DNA of 64,000 nucleotides from Burkholderia sp. L27(2015) (GCF_009765705.1 NZ_LMUX01000004.1:62001-126000); one strand, 5' to 3'; numbered from the stretch's first letter, positions 8,038 through 16,592 are shown. Made by a program: numbers and translations. Notes: generated by a model not told the origin, from the letters alone.

Positions 8038-8925
8038 ATGCCTTTCTCGACCAACGAACTCCTGGCCTTTGTCACCGTGATAGACTGCGGGTCGATTACG
8101 GCTGCCGCCGAGCAATTGGGGCAGACGGTTTCCGGCGTAAGTCGTGCATTGGGGCGGTTGGAAAAGAAGCTCGACGCCACGCTATTGCAACGCACGACGA
8201 GGCGTCTGCGATTGACCGAGGATGGCGAACTGTTCCTGGGTGGCGCGCGCCAGATCCTGCGTGCGATGGATCAAGCCGAAGAGCAGATTGCCTTGCGCCG
8301 ACACCAGCCTGCGGGGCGTTTGCGCGTCGACGCCGCAACGCCGTTCATGCTTCATTGCATCGTGCCGCATATCGCGGAATTCAGCCGTCTGCATCCCAAG
8401 ATCCGACTGGATTTGAGCAGCAACGAGCGCAATATCGATCTGCTAGAGCAGCACACCGATATCGCGATTCGCATCGGCGCGCTCGAGGATTCCACGCTGC
8501 ATGCTCGTTCGCTGGGAAGTAGCGCCGTGCGTTTGCTGGCGAGCCCGGCGTATCTCGCTGAACATGGTGAACCGCTCGAAGTCGCCGATCTGTCGCGCCA
8601 TCGATTGCTGGGCTTCACCGATCCCGAAATATTGAATCATTGGCCGCTGCGGCACGCAGGCGGCGAGTTGCTCAAGATCACGCCGGATCTTGCTGCTTCC
8701 AGTGGGGAGACACTGCGTCAGCTTGCGCTGGCCGGCTTGGGCGTGGTTTGCCTGGCCGATTTCATGAGCGGCTCGGACGTGAGCGCCGGCCGCTTGCTGC
8801 CGGTACTGAGCTACGCGCTTGCCCCTTATCGCCAGCCGATCAGCGCCGTGTATTACCGTAATACTTCGCTGGCGGCCCGCATTACGAGCTTTCTCGACTT
8901 TATCGCGCAACGCCTGATGCTATGA
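8038..8925 (+). CDS. LysR-family transcriptional regulator
   Basis: This 295-aa protein has an N-terminal winged helix-turn-helix (about residues 1-60, with SITAAAEQLGQTVSGVSRAL and a terminal RTTRRLRLTEDG) and a C-terminal periplasmic-binding-like effector domain (about 90-290). The CrgA/DsdC-like subclass is suggested by RLRVDAATPFMLHCIVP and the DIAIRIGALEDSTLHAR segment. It lies divergent from the SDR gene with a palindrome between them, the classic layout for a LysR regulator controlling its neighbour. The effector is not predictable from the sequence. Confidence 0.9.
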   Translation: MPFSTNELLAFVTVIDCGSITAAAEQLGQTVSGVSRALGRLEKKLDATLLQRTTRRLRLTEDGELFLGGARQILRAMDQAEEQIALRRHQPAGRLRVDAATPFMLHCIVPHIAEFSRLHPKIRLDLSSNERNIDLLEQHTDIAIRIGALEDSTLHARSLGSSAVRLLASPAYLAEHGEPLEVADLSRHRLLGFTDPEILNHWPLRHAGGELLKITPDLAASSGETLRQLALAGLGVVCLADFMSGSDVSAGRLLPVLSYALAPYRQPISAVYYRNTSLAARITSFLDFIAQRLML

Positions 8926-9067
8926 GCGTTTCTTGCGCGCGAGCCAATACATTGTTGCGCATCTAAGAATAATTCGGTCGGGCGACACATGGCCGTGACC
9001 TGAAGCGCTTGTGCCATAAGGGTAAGGTCGATATGGCCGCGACGTCACTCGGTGCACTGTGCGCGAA

Positions 9068-9201
9068 ATCGTAATAATCCATTCCATCGTCCCCTCTTAA
9101 TCTTCAGTCGTCGAATCTCTACTATCGGTTCTGTCAACGCAGCAAACGGAAACCCGCCACGCTGACGTCCCCTTCTAAAAATTGATGACTGGAGTATTAA
9201 A
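9068..9201 (+). promoter_or_regulatory. Conserved leader of the first DUF4148-like gene
   Basis: About 130 bp upstream of the ATG are nearly identical to the 25931-26067 leader of the paralogous gene. They share an AATAATCCATTCCATCG block, a run of AATCTCTAC, GCAGCAAACGGAAACC, CACGCTGACGTCCCC and GATGACTGGAGTATTAAA directly before the ATG. The SD is GGAG. Conservation of a non-coding stretch at this level suggests a shared promoter and 5' UTR element. Confidence 0.6.
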
Positions 9202-9534
9202 ATGAACACGAAACTTTTGGCTGCCCTGTTGCTTTCGACCGCTGTAATCGCTACGCCAGCATTCGCCGGCAACGCCCACGTTGGTGACGACGTCAGCGCA
9301 TGGGCTGGTACGAGCACAACGACCCGCGCTCAAGTGCGTGCAGACTTGATCCAATCGGGTCAACTCGCAAGCCGTGCTGGCAGCGAAGAAACCACGTACC
9401 CGGTACTGGCTCAAGCGAATAGCGGCGTATCGCGCGCTCATGTGCGCTCGGAGCTGATCCAATCGGGTCAACTAGCCAGTCGCGTGGGTAGTGAAGAAAC
9501 CACCTATCCGGTGCTGAATTCCAAGGCCGGTTAA
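9202..9534 (+). CDS. Small secreted DUF4148-like protein with two internal repeats
   Basis: This 110-aa precursor has a signal peptide (MNTKLLAALLLSTAVIATPAFA, cleavage after about residue 22). The mature part holds two copies of a roughly 35-residue unit: TRAQVRADLIQSGQLASR then GSEETTYPVL, repeated as RAHVRSELIQSGQLASR then GSEETTYPVL. The TRAQVRAEL start is the signature of the Burkholderiaceae DUF4148 family; the remainder diverges from the usual family ending (YNP...YP..IQAAE). Function is unknown; periplasmic. A paralogue with a near-identical leader lies at 26068. A strong terminator follows at 9674. Confidence 0.85.
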   Translation: MNTKLLAALLLSTAVIATPAFAGNAHVGDDVSAWAGTSTTTRAQVRADLIQSGQLASRAGSEETTYPVLAQANSGVSRAHVRSELIQSGQLASRVGSEETTYPVLNSKAG

Positions 9535-9673
9535 GTCACCGCTTCACAGTAGTGGGGCCGAGTGCCCCAAGTGGCTGCGGCTTCAAAAGACATGTTTGCT
9601 CTTCGCCACGCGGCCGGCTAAACGCTAAGTCAGTGCTGGCAGGGTCGCCACCCTGGTCTTGCCATGAACATGA

Positions 9674-9703
9674 AACGCCCCCGAAATTTCGGGGGCGTTT
9701 TTT
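9674..9703 (+). terminator. Rho-independent terminator
   Basis: The stem AACGCCCCCGAAA / TTTCGGGGGCGTT is followed by TTTTTT. It ends the transcript of the DUF4148-like gene about 140 bp after its stop. The 3' UTR between (9535-9673) has no ORF I can support. Confidence 0.92.
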
Positions 9704-9944
9704 ATTTAACAATAGACGCCGTTCCCACGGTTGGAAGAGATTCCTAAACGCATCTTCAGTTGATTTAGATATCAATGTTCCATATAAGTAACATCAAATC
9801 AGAATATCTTCTGTGGAGTGCAGGCTGTCCTGTCTGACGAGGACGGTTAGTCCAAAAGAATCAACGCAATCTCTACGTCAATCCCGATGGTCCTTTTGGA
9901 CACAAATCGCGGTGATCAATTTTAAAATGTCCCAGGAGCAAACA

Positions 9945-10736
9945 ATGGTAGTTCCTTCGCCCGAATCCGACGCGATCAAAATCCTTGAAGAATGCGCGAT
10001 GAATGCCTGGCCGGCACATCAAAGCGTGTTGTGCGACGGTTGGGTGCTACGTCTGGCCGCCGGTTATACCAAGCGCGCAAATTCTGCGAACGCCTTGTTT
10101 CCGACCGGACGGTTTAGCGAGATCGTGCCGCTCATCGAGGCGTTTTATGCACGCCATGCGTTGCCCACCGTGTTTCGTTTGTCTCCGCTGGCAGGCACTG
10201 AGCCGGCGTCAGTCCTGGACGCGGCGGGTTACCGATACGTCGACCCCACGCTGGTAATGACGCTCGCGCTTTCAGCGACGCTCCCAGCCGCCTGCGCAAG
10301 CACGCGTGCAAGCGAATTGACGGCGCTCGACGATGAGGTCGTGATCGAGCCTACGGCCAGTGCCGAGTGGCGCGAGGGTTTCGCACGGGCGAATGCCGTG
10401 GCGCCTGCTTCTCGTCCCGTACACGATCGCATGCTGGGGTTGATCGCGCTACCGGCGGCATTCGCAACGCTGACTCGCAATGGTGTTCCGATTGCCTACG
10501 GGCTCGCCGTGGCCGAGCGCGGCAACGTGGGCTTGTTCGATATCGTTGTCACGCCTGCTGAACGCGGGCGCGGTGCAGGTCAAAAGCTGATTGCGGGGTT
10601 GCTGCGCTGGGGCCAAGGGCAGGGCGCTGCGCAAGCTTATTTGCAAGTGACTGCCAGCAACACTGCTGCGGTCGGGCTCTATCGCAAGCTGGGGTTTGCT
10701 CTGGCTTACGAGTACCACTACAGGGTCCGTGCGTGA
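9945..10736 (+). CDS. GNAT-family N-acetyltransferase
   Basis: The start at 9945 is chosen for its AGGAG six bases upstream; an ATG at 9927 is the alternative. The protein of about 263 aa has a degenerate N-terminal half (WPAHQSVLCDGWVLRLAAGY) and a canonical acetyl-CoA-binding GNAT module at the C-terminus. In the latter, GLFDIVVTPAERGRGAGQKL carries the R/Q-x-x-G-x-G/A motif A, and QAYLQVTASNTAAVGLYRKL followed by GFALAYEYHYR carries motif B. The two-part architecture, in which the first half is a decayed GNAT domain, is common in this family. The substrate is unknown. Confidence 0.85.
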   Translation: MVVPSPESDAIKILEECAMNAWPAHQSVLCDGWVLRLAAGYTKRANSANALFPTGRFSEIVPLIEAFYARHALPTVFRLSPLAGTEPASVLDAAGYRYVDPTLVMTLALSATLPAACASTRASELTALDDEVVIEPTASAEWREGFARANAVAPASRPVHDRMLGLIALPAAFATLTRNGVPIAYGLAVAERGNVGLFDIVVTPAERGRGAGQKLIAGLLRWGQGQGAAQAYLQVTASNTAAVGLYRKLGFALAYEYHYRVRA

Positions 10737-10887
10737 CTGCTGCACCCTCGGCACGCTGGGTCGCGCAAATATTTCAGCCGTAATAAAAACAATGGTGAAC
10801 TACCGCGGGAAAACGACCGATTTCTCGCGCAACTGCGTTTAACAAGTACGAACCCACTATCGTCATTGCAGTTAAACGGAGATAACT

Positions 10888-11214
10888 ATGAAAAACACCC
10901 TCAAACTCAAACCCTTCGGGGCGACCCGTCTTCGGCTGACGAAGCTGGCTGCGGGTGCGGCCGGTGCGCTCGCGCTGTCGACCGCTTTTGCCCAAGTCAT
11001 TGTGGTGGCACCCCCGCCGCCGCGCGTCGAGGTCGTACCGCAAGCAAGGCCTGGTGTCGTATGGGATCCGGGTCACTGGCAAATGCAGCGCGGGGCCTAT
11101 GTTTGGATTCCCGGCCATTGGCGCCGCGTGCGGGTTGGCTATCGTTGGGCGCAAGGACACTGGGTCCAGCGCGGCCCTAACTGGATCTGGGTCGAAGGCC
11201 ATTGGGTGCGCTGA
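10888..11214 (+). CDS. YXWGXW repeat-containing secreted protein
   Basis: This 108-aa precursor has an N-terminal signal sequence (about residues 1-34, ending ALALSTAFAQ), then a proline-rich stretch (VVAPPPPRVEVVP) and a C-terminal series of aromatic repeats: VWDPGHWQ, YVWIPGHW, YRWAQGHWVQ and WIWVEGHW. These are the YXWGXW repeats found in small envelope proteins of Burkholderia and relatives, where they bind or coat the cell surface by inference only. A GGAG site precedes the start. It lies upstream of the ECF sigma gene set in the same orientation and could be part of that regulon. Confidence 0.85.
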   Translation: MKNTLKLKPFGATRLRLTKLAAGAAGALALSTAFAQVIVVAPPPPRVEVVPQARPGVVWDPGHWQMQRGAYVWIPGHWRRVRVGYRWAQGHWVQRGPNWIWVEGHWVR

Positions 11215-11237
11215 AATTGTTTTCACAAGGACGCTAG

Positions 11238-11396
11238 ATGAAAGCCATTTTCGTGACGACCCTTGGCGTCGTGGTACCGGACGCTTGTGCATCAGCTCGT
11301 TCATGGGTTTTAGCGCGGGCATTGCCACGGGCTTTTGCACCGGGCCGCGTCGACCGCTTTGGCGGTGTAGGTCGTGACCGGGGTAGCGCCCGTTGA
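11238..11396 (+). CDS. Short ORF of 52 codons before the ECF sigma gene
   Basis: ATG 11238 has AAGGA seven bases upstream, and the ORF runs to TGA 11394-11396, which overlaps the TTG start of the sigma gene by four bases (TTGA). The product begins with a weakly hydrophobic MKAIFVTTLGVVVP and is then Arg/Ala-rich. I recognise no family. The overlap suggests translational coupling to the sigma factor; it might be a leader peptide or the remnant of a longer gene. Confidence 0.4.
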   Translation: MKAIFVTTLGVVVPDACASARSWVLARALPRAFAPGRVDRFGGVGRDRGSAR

Positions 11397-11962
11397 TTGA
11401 AGAGGACCCGGATGCGGACTTGCTCGCGCGTGTGGGCGAGCACGATCCGCATGCCGTGCGCGAGATGGTGACGCGCAAGTTACCGCGGGTCCTGGCCATG
11501 GCCACGCGCATGTTGGGCGATCGAGCGGAAGCCGAAGATGTCGCGCAGGAGACGTTCGTGCGCATCTGGAAACAGGCGTCGCGTTGGAAAGTGGGCAATG
11601 CCCGATTCGACACCTGGATGCATCGTGTGGTGCTGAACCTGTGTTACGACCGGCTGCGCGGACAGCGTGGGCAGCGTGAGGAGCCGGTCGAGGATGTCGC
11701 GGACGCTGTCGATCCGGCCAAGCGCCCCGACGAGCAATTCGACGAACGCTCGCGTGGCGATCGCGTCGGCGCGGCGTTGGCGAGATTGCCGGCCAGGCAG
11801 CGCGAGGCACTGGTGCTGCACTATTACCAGGAATTATCCAATGAAGACGCGGCTGCGCTGATGGGCGTATCCATCGAAGCACTTGAAAGCTTGCTCGCGC
11901 GTGCGCGGCGCAACATGCGTGCGTCTCTCATCGGCCAAGGCGATACCAAGGACATGCTATGA
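11393..11962 (+). CDS. ECF-type RNA polymerase sigma factor
   Basis: This 189-aa protein has sigma region 2 at about residues 25-90 (LGDRAEAEDVAQETFVRIWK is the region 2.1-2.2 core; RFDTWMHRVVLNLCYDRLR is the 2.4 part) and region 4 at about 130-178 (LPARQREALVLHYYQELSNE, then AALMGVSIEALESLLARARR). It directs RNA polymerase to stress-type promoters. The only start consistent with the frame is TTG 11393; a TAG at 11384 closes the frame upstream. Its end overlaps the next gene by four bases (ATGA), typical of a sigma / anti-sigma pair. Confidence 0.9.
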   Translation: MIEEDPDADLLARVGEHDPHAVREMVTRKLPRVLAMATRMLGDRAEAEDVAQETFVRIWKQASRWKVGNARFDTWMHRVVLNLCYDRLRGQRGQREEPVEDVADAVDPAKRPDEQFDERSRGDRVGAALARLPARQREALVLHYYQELSNEDAAALMGVSIEALESLLARARRNMRASLIGQGDTKDML

Positions 11963-12369
11963 CACCCGAACGTTTCCGTACCTTGATCGAAGCCTATGGG
12001 GCCGACCCTCAACTGTGGCCTGCCGCCGAACGCGCAGCTGCCTCGGCTTACGCAAGCCTCGACGGGCATGACGCGTGGTCCGAGGCGGTCGAACTCGACC
12101 GCCTGCTGGCGACTCACCGCGTGGCGCAGCCCGATGGCGCGTTATACCGTCGAATTCTCGATGCCGCCCCGGCGCCGCGCGCCGCATGGCGTCGCGCCCG
12201 GGTTTGGTGGTCGAGCGCGGCATTGGCCGGGTTTAGCGTTGCTGGGGGGCTGGCCGGTGCACTGGTGGTGTCAATAGTGGTTTCGAGTTTGACGCCGCCG
12301 GCGCCAGTCAACCCCGCGTTTTCAACTGCGGTTTTCAGTGAGCCGTTCGCGGACGGAGGCAGCGAATGA
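11959..12369 (+). CDS. Single-pass membrane protein, candidate anti-sigma factor
   Basis: This 136-aa protein has a cytosolic N-terminal part (about 1-84, TPERFRTLIEAYGADPQLWP at the start), one transmembrane helix at about 87-112 (AALAGFSVAGGLAGALVVSIVV) and a short periplasmic tail. The topology, size and four-base overlaps with both the ECF sigma gene and the next gene fit a membrane anti-sigma factor. No HxxxCxxC zinc motif of the ZAS type is present, so the assignment is from context. Confidence 0.6.
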   Translation: MTPERFRTLIEAYGADPQLWPAAERAAASAYASLDGHDAWSEAVELDRLLATHRVAQPDGALYRRILDAAPAPRAAWRRARVWWSSAALAGFSVAGGLAGALVVSIVVSSLTPPAPVNPAFSTAVFSEPFADGGSE

Positions 12370-12839
12370 CTAGTCGTTCGGTTCGGGTTCTGGTGATCGT
12401 CTCGGTGTTGCTGAATGTGTTCCTGATTGGCGGCATTGTCGGCGGTGGTTATCGATGGATTGCGGCGCAGCGCTCGGTCGCCGCGCAACAAGCCCGGCCG
12501 CTGCGGTTTGCGGTCGATGGCCTGTCGAAGGAGCGCCAGCAACAATTCGCCGATGATCTGCGGCAGGCGCGCCGTGATAGCCGTACGCTGGCTCAAGACA
12601 GTCGCGAAGGCCGTCTCGACGTGTCACAGGTGCTGGCCGCGCCGCAACTCGACCCGACTGCACTCGACGCCGCACTCACGCGCACGCGCGATGCCGATGT
12701 GGCCTTGCGCATGCGCGTCGAACAAACCATAGCGACTTTTGCGGCGAGCTTATCGCCCGAAGAGCGCGTTATTTTTGCCGATGGTTTGAGGCACGACGGT
12801 TTGCTGAGGGTTGCGCCTGCGCCGCCGGAAAAAAAATAG
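12366..12839 (+). CDS. Periplasmic heavy-metal sensor-like protein (CnrR/Metal_resist type)
   Basis: This 157-aa protein has an N-terminal membrane anchor (about residues 7-27, VRVLVIVSVLLNVFLIGGIV) and a helical periplasmic region. The latter contains LSKERQQQFADDLRQARRDS, LDVSQVLAAPQLD and the closing LSPEERVIFADGLR, matching the four-helix hairpin of the CnrR / CpxP / Spy-like Metal_resist family. The histidines used for metal in CnrR are mostly missing, so metal sensing is uncertain. It overlaps the preceding gene by four bases and probably modulates the ECF sigma factor together with it. Confidence 0.7.
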   Translation: MTSRSVRVLVIVSVLLNVFLIGGIVGGGYRWIAAQRSVAAQQARPLRFAVDGLSKERQQQFADDLRQARRDSRTLAQDSREGRLDVSQVLAAPQLDPTALDAALTRTRDADVALRMRVEQTIATFAASLSPEERVIFADGLRHDGLLRVAPAPPEKK

Positions 12840-12933
12840 CATCGGTCGCGCCGGGCTGGCTTCATAAGCGACGGCACGCGATGTTCACTCCCATTTCCGC
12901 CCGGATTGCCGGGACAGTCGAACGGAGGTCGTG

Positions 12934-14331
12934 ATGACTGACATGCCACATATGACGTCGGCTGCAATTGCGGTCAATCGCTTTGGGCTGGGCGCGCGTC
13001 CTGATGAATCGCCGCCTGCCAATCCGAAAGGCTGGCTGCTCGGACAGTTTGAGCTTTACCAGGCGGCGCCTGCCGCTTGGGCCAACCAGCCGCGCACCGC
13101 GGCGCTTGCAAGCGAGTTGCTTGAACAGCAACGCGAGTTGCGCATGGCGGATGCCGACGCCAAACAAGCGGCGCGCAAAAGCCTGGGCCGCGAGACGCTG
13201 GCCACTTATCGCGCGGCGGTCAATGCGCGGGTTGCCAGCGCATTGACCACGCCCGCCCCGTTTGTCGAGCGACTGGTGCATTTCTGGGCCAATCACTTTG
13301 CGCTCTCGACAGAAAAAATCCCCGTCGCGACGCTGGCAGGCGCGTTCGAAGTCGAAGCGATACGCCCGCACGTGCTCGGCCGTTTCGACGACATGCTGCT
13401 GGCCGTCGAGACCCACCCCGCGATGCAGATTTACCTCGATCAGGCGCGCTCGGTCGGTCCCAACAGCCTCGCGGCGGTGCGTGCCGCGCAGCGCAATCCC
13501 GATCATCCGCGCGGGCTCAACGAAAACCTGGCTCGCGAAATCATGGAGCTGCATACCTTGGGTGCGCGCAGCGGCTATACCCAGGCCGATGTGACGGAAT
13601 TCGCACGTGCACTGACGGGCTGGAGCATCGAAGGGATGGGCGGTGGCCAAGCGGGTTCGGGCGGCGCGGGCAGCTTTGTGTTTCGTGAGCAACTGCATGA
13701 ACCGGGGGAGCGCATCGTCTTGGGCCGACGCTACGATCAGCCGGGTCAGGATCAAGCCGGCGCGGTGCTGCGCGATTTCGCGGCGGCGCCGGCCACGGCC
13801 CAACATATTTCAGGAAAGCTCGCACGACACTTCGTCGGCGATACGCCGCCACCGGCCTTGGTCGAGCGGCTGTCCAGTGTGTTTATCGGCAGCAACGGCG
13901 ATTTGCCCAGTGTCTATCGGGCATTGATAGAAGCGCAGCAGTCGTGGGTGCCCAACCCGGTCAAATTCAAGACGCCTTGGGACTGGACGCTTTCGTCGAT
14001 GCGCGGGCTGGGCTGGCAGGACGTCAGCAAAATCCAGTGCGCGCAGATGCTGACGCAACTGGGTCAGCCCACTTGGCGGCCGGGGTCGCCCGCCGGTTAC
14101 GACGACATTGCCGGGAGCTGGGCCGCGCCCGATGCGTTGGTGCGCCGGGTCGAACTCGCCCAGCGCTTCGCGGCCCAGGTCGGCGATGGGCATGATCCCC
14201 AGTTGCTTGGCCGCACGCTGCTCGGCGGTGGTGCGCTGAGCGCGCCGACTAGCGAGGCCGTGCGCGAAGCCGACAATCCGACGACAGCCATTGCGCTGCT
14301 GCTTGTTTCACCCGATTTTCAACGGAGATAA
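12934..14331 (+). CDS. DUF1800 domain-containing protein
   Basis: From ATG 12934 (GGAGG five bases upstream; GTG 12931 is the other option) the protein has 465 residues. DUF1800 landmarks are the N-terminal AAIAVNRFGLGARPDE, the middle LVHFWANHFALS, NPDHPRGLNENLAREIMELH, and YTQADVTEFARALTGWS, and KFKTPWDWTLSSMRGLGW toward the end. The family is nearly always encoded next to a DUF1501 protein, as here (6 bp). Function is not established; export together with the DUF1501 partner is suspected. It follows the sigma/anti-sigma set after 94 bp. Confidence 0.88.
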   Translation: MTDMPHMTSAAIAVNRFGLGARPDESPPANPKGWLLGQFELYQAAPAAWANQPRTAALASELLEQQRELRMADADAKQAARKSLGRETLATYRAAVNARVASALTTPAPFVERLVHFWANHFALSTEKIPVATLAGAFEVEAIRPHVLGRFDDMLLAVETHPAMQIYLDQARSVGPNSLAAVRAAQRNPDHPRGLNENLAREIMELHTLGARSGYTQADVTEFARALTGWSIEGMGGGQAGSGGAGSFVFREQLHEPGERIVLGRRYDQPGQDQAGAVLRDFAAAPATAQHISGKLARHFVGDTPPPALVERLSSVFIGSNGDLPSVYRALIEAQQSWVPNPVKFKTPWDWTLSSMRGLGWQDVSKIQCAQMLTQLGQPTWRPGSPAGYDDIAGSWAAPDALVRRVELAQRFAAQVGDGHDPQLLGRTLLGGGALSAPTSEAVREADNPTTAIALLLVSPDFQRR

Positions 14332-14336
14332 GCATC

Positions 14337-15485
14337 ATGATTTCCCGCCGGAATTTTCTGAGATTTGCGGGTGCCGGTGCGGGGGCCATCCTCGTGTCGC
14401 CGCACCTGGCATTTGCCAATGTGGAGTCGGATCAGCGCTTTGTGTTTGTGATCCAGCGTGGCGCCGCCGATGGCTTGAACATCGTGGTGCCCTATGCCGA
14501 CCCGGCATACGCAAACCTGCGCGGCGCGCTGGCCATCGATCCTGCCGGCGCCACCAAGCTCGACGGTACGTTCGCACTGCACCCTTCACTGATCGAAATG
14601 GCCAAGATGTACGCATCGGGTCAGGCGCTCTTTGTCCACGCGGTGGCGTCGCCGTACCGTGATCGCTCGCATTTCGATGGTCAGAACGTGCTCGAATCGG
14701 GCGGCACCGCGCCTTATCAGCTCAAGGATGGTTGGATGAATCGGCTGGTAACGTTGTTGCCCAGGAGCCGCGACAATGCAATCGCTTTTGCGCCTACGGT
14801 GCCGATGGCTTTACGCGGACCAGCCGAGGTCACCTCGTATGCGCCGTCCGCTTTGCCGCAGGCGTCCGACGATCTGCTGAACCGCGTCGCGCGGCTTTAC
14901 GCCAGCGACGATCAGTTGCACCCGTTGTGGTCCTCGGCGATGCAGGCGCGTGGTCTCGCGGGCGACACCGGTCCGCGCCAGGACCCCGCCAGCCTTGGGC
15001 ATCTCGCCGCCAGTTTTCTCGGGCGCGCCGACGGCCCGCGTATTGCGATGATCGAAACGGGGGGCTGGGATACCCATAGTGCGCAAACCGGGCGCCTTGC
15101 CGCGCAGCTCAAAGCGCTCGATACGATGATGGCTGCGCTGCGCGACGATCTGGGGCCGGTTTGGGCCAAGACCACCGTTGTGGTCGCCACCGAGTTCGGC
15201 CGCACCGCGGCGGCAAACGGCACCGGCGGCACCGATCACGGCACCGGTTCTGCGGCCATGGTGCTGGGCGGCGCGGTCAAAGGGCAGCGCGTGCTTGCCG
15301 ATTGGCCGGGGTTGGCGAGCAGCTCGCTGTACGAAGGGCGCGACCTGAAAGCGACTACCGGGCTCGACACGCTGATTGCCAACGCTGCGAGCGAGACCTT
15401 TGGACTCGACCCGGCGCACACGTTCCAAACCTTGTTTCCGCAGAACCGCGGCACGAGTTCGCTGCCCCGGTTGTTGCGTGCTTGA
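14337..15485 (+). CDS. DUF1501 domain-containing protein with Tat signal
   Basis: This 382-aa protein starts MISRRNFLRF, a twin-arginine motif, followed by a hydrophobic stretch that ends at HLAFA (about residue 27), so it is probably exported folded. The body shows alkaline-phosphatase-like superfamily features: FVIQRGAADGLNIVVPY near the start, HSLDGQN-like SHFDGQNVLESG at about 107-118, MIETGGWDTHS at about 238-248 and the C-terminal VVATEFGRTAAANGTGGTDHG at about 282-302. The GGWDTH and DHG motifs are typical metal-ligand positions in this superfamily. It is paired with DUF1800 and probably under control of the upstream ECF sigma factor. Confidence 0.88.
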   Translation: MISRRNFLRFAGAGAGAILVSPHLAFANVESDQRFVFVIQRGAADGLNIVVPYADPAYANLRGALAIDPAGATKLDGTFALHPSLIEMAKMYASGQALFVHAVASPYRDRSHFDGQNVLESGGTAPYQLKDGWMNRLVTLLPRSRDNAIAFAPTVPMALRGPAEVTSYAPSALPQASDDLLNRVARLYASDDQLHPLWSSAMQARGLAGDTGPRQDPASLGHLAASFLGRADGPRIAMIETGGWDTHSAQTGRLAAQLKALDTMMAALRDDLGPVWAKTTVVVATEFGRTAAANGTGGTDHGTGSAAMVLGGAVKGQRVLADWPGLASSSLYEGRDLKATTGLDTLIANAASETFGLDPAHTFQTLFPQNRGTSSLPRLLRA

Positions 15486-15602
15486 ATGCGCCGTTGCGCT
15501 ATGCCGAATGGGCGAGGTGTCTATCGATCGCCTATATTAGGCGGCCAGGGCTCTCGACTTGGTCTATGATAGGCACCCCCACGTTCGACGCGAGCCGCTG
15601 TA

Positions 15603-16133
15603 ATGACCGACGCTGTAGCAACTGATTCATCTGTCCCCACGCCTGAAACATCCAATGAGTCTGGCGAGGAAAACGCGCCTACGCGCGAAGCGCGGCTGTG
15701 GCAGGGCGATGGCTGGACCGCACGCGTCATCAAGAACGAGAGCGACGAGGGCTGGGCCGTCGAAATGATCAAGGACGGTGAGGCTGAACCCGCGCTCGTA
15801 GCGCCCTGGACGATGGGCCGCGATAAAAAGAACCCCAAGCCGCTCGATACGAATGCGTTCAACACTTGGGTCAAAACGGCTTCGGAGGTATTGCGCAGGC
15901 ATGAGCAGCAACTGCACGCCATGTTGCACAAGGAAGTGTATGCGACGGTCGGCGAAACGCGCTGGAAAGTGACCCTCGATATCGTGGCCGACGAATACGA
16001 CCCTTACGCGATGCTTAGTGCATTCGACGAGTTCGACGAGCAGGTGGCGCAGGTCAAGGTGACGCCCGCATTCAAGTTGAGTATGGGGTCGGCGACCACC
16101 TGGATCGAAAACGAATTTGCCAAACCGCGCTGA
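15603..16133 (+). CDS. Conserved-type hypothetical protein, acidic
   Basis: This 176-aa cytosolic protein has an acidic, low-complexity N-terminus (about 1-30). A mixed alpha/beta body follows (LWQGDGWTARVIKNESDEGW, FNTWVKTASEVLRRHEQQLH, VTLDIVADEYDPYAMLSAFD). There is no signal peptide or membrane segment. I do not recognise a family, but codon use matches the neighbours and the ORF is isolated in its own transcription unit, so I treat it as a real gene. Confidence 0.6.
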   Translation: MTDAVATDSSVPTPETSNESGEENAPTREARLWQGDGWTARVIKNESDEGWAVEMIKDGEAEPALVAPWTMGRDKKNPKPLDTNAFNTWVKTASEVLRRHEQQLHAMLHKEVYATVGETRWKVTLDIVADEYDPYAMLSAFDEFDEQVAQVKVTPAFKLSMGSATTWIENEFAKPR

Positions 16134-16187
16134 AACAGGCGGCGATGCGACGCGACGCATACGCTCATCGCCACCTGTGCACCGTCG

Positions 16188-16592
16188 TTACTCGCAGTTC
16201 ACCATCCAGCTCACGCCAAAGCGATCCTTCAGCATACCAAAGCGTTTGGCCCAGAACGTTTCAGCGATCGGCTGCATGATCGTCCCGCCTTTGGCCAATG
16301 CAGCGAACACCTTTTCAGCCTGAGTTACATCGTCGAGATTCACGCATAGCGAAATACCCGAGTAGCCACCCGGCGCCGGACCGTCAGAGCCCATCAGGCG
16401 AAAGCCGTTCCAGCTCAAGCTCGCGTGCATGACTTTGTCGCCCCAGTCGGGCGGCATTTCCTTCTCCATGGGCGAACCGGTGTAACGGTGCATTTCTTCG
16501 AGTTCGGCACCGAGGCACTCGGCATAAAAACCAAAAGCTTCGGCACATTTTCCGTCGAAGGCGAGATAGGCGTGCAGTGATTTCGCAGACAC
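16188..16592 (-). CDS. VOC superfamily protein, PhnB-like
   Basis: This 134-aa protein has the beta-alpha-beta-beta-beta repeats of the glyoxalase/VOC fold in the PhnB/3-demethylubiquinone methyltransferase-like arrangement: LHAYLAFDGKCAEAFGFYAE at 6-25, GDKVMHASLSWNGFRLMGSD at 51-70, GISLCVNLDDVTQAEKVFAA at 79-98 and the closing FWAKRFGMLKDRFGVSWMVN. Members bind a divalent metal or have lost it; the reaction is unknown. A ribosome binding site (AAGGAGCC) precedes the start. Confidence 0.85.
   Translation of the reverse strand: MSAKSLHAYLAFDGKCAEAFGFYAECLGAELEEMHRYTGSPMEKEMPPDWGDKVMHASLSWNGFRLMGSDGPAPGGYSGISLCVNLDDVTQAEKVFAALAKGGTIMQPIAETFWAKRFGMLKDRFGVSWMVNCE

Noticed and set aside
9535-9673. 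Possible small RNA gene in the 3' region before the strong terminator
   Set aside because: No recognisable promoter or structure apart from the terminator; treated as 3' UTR.
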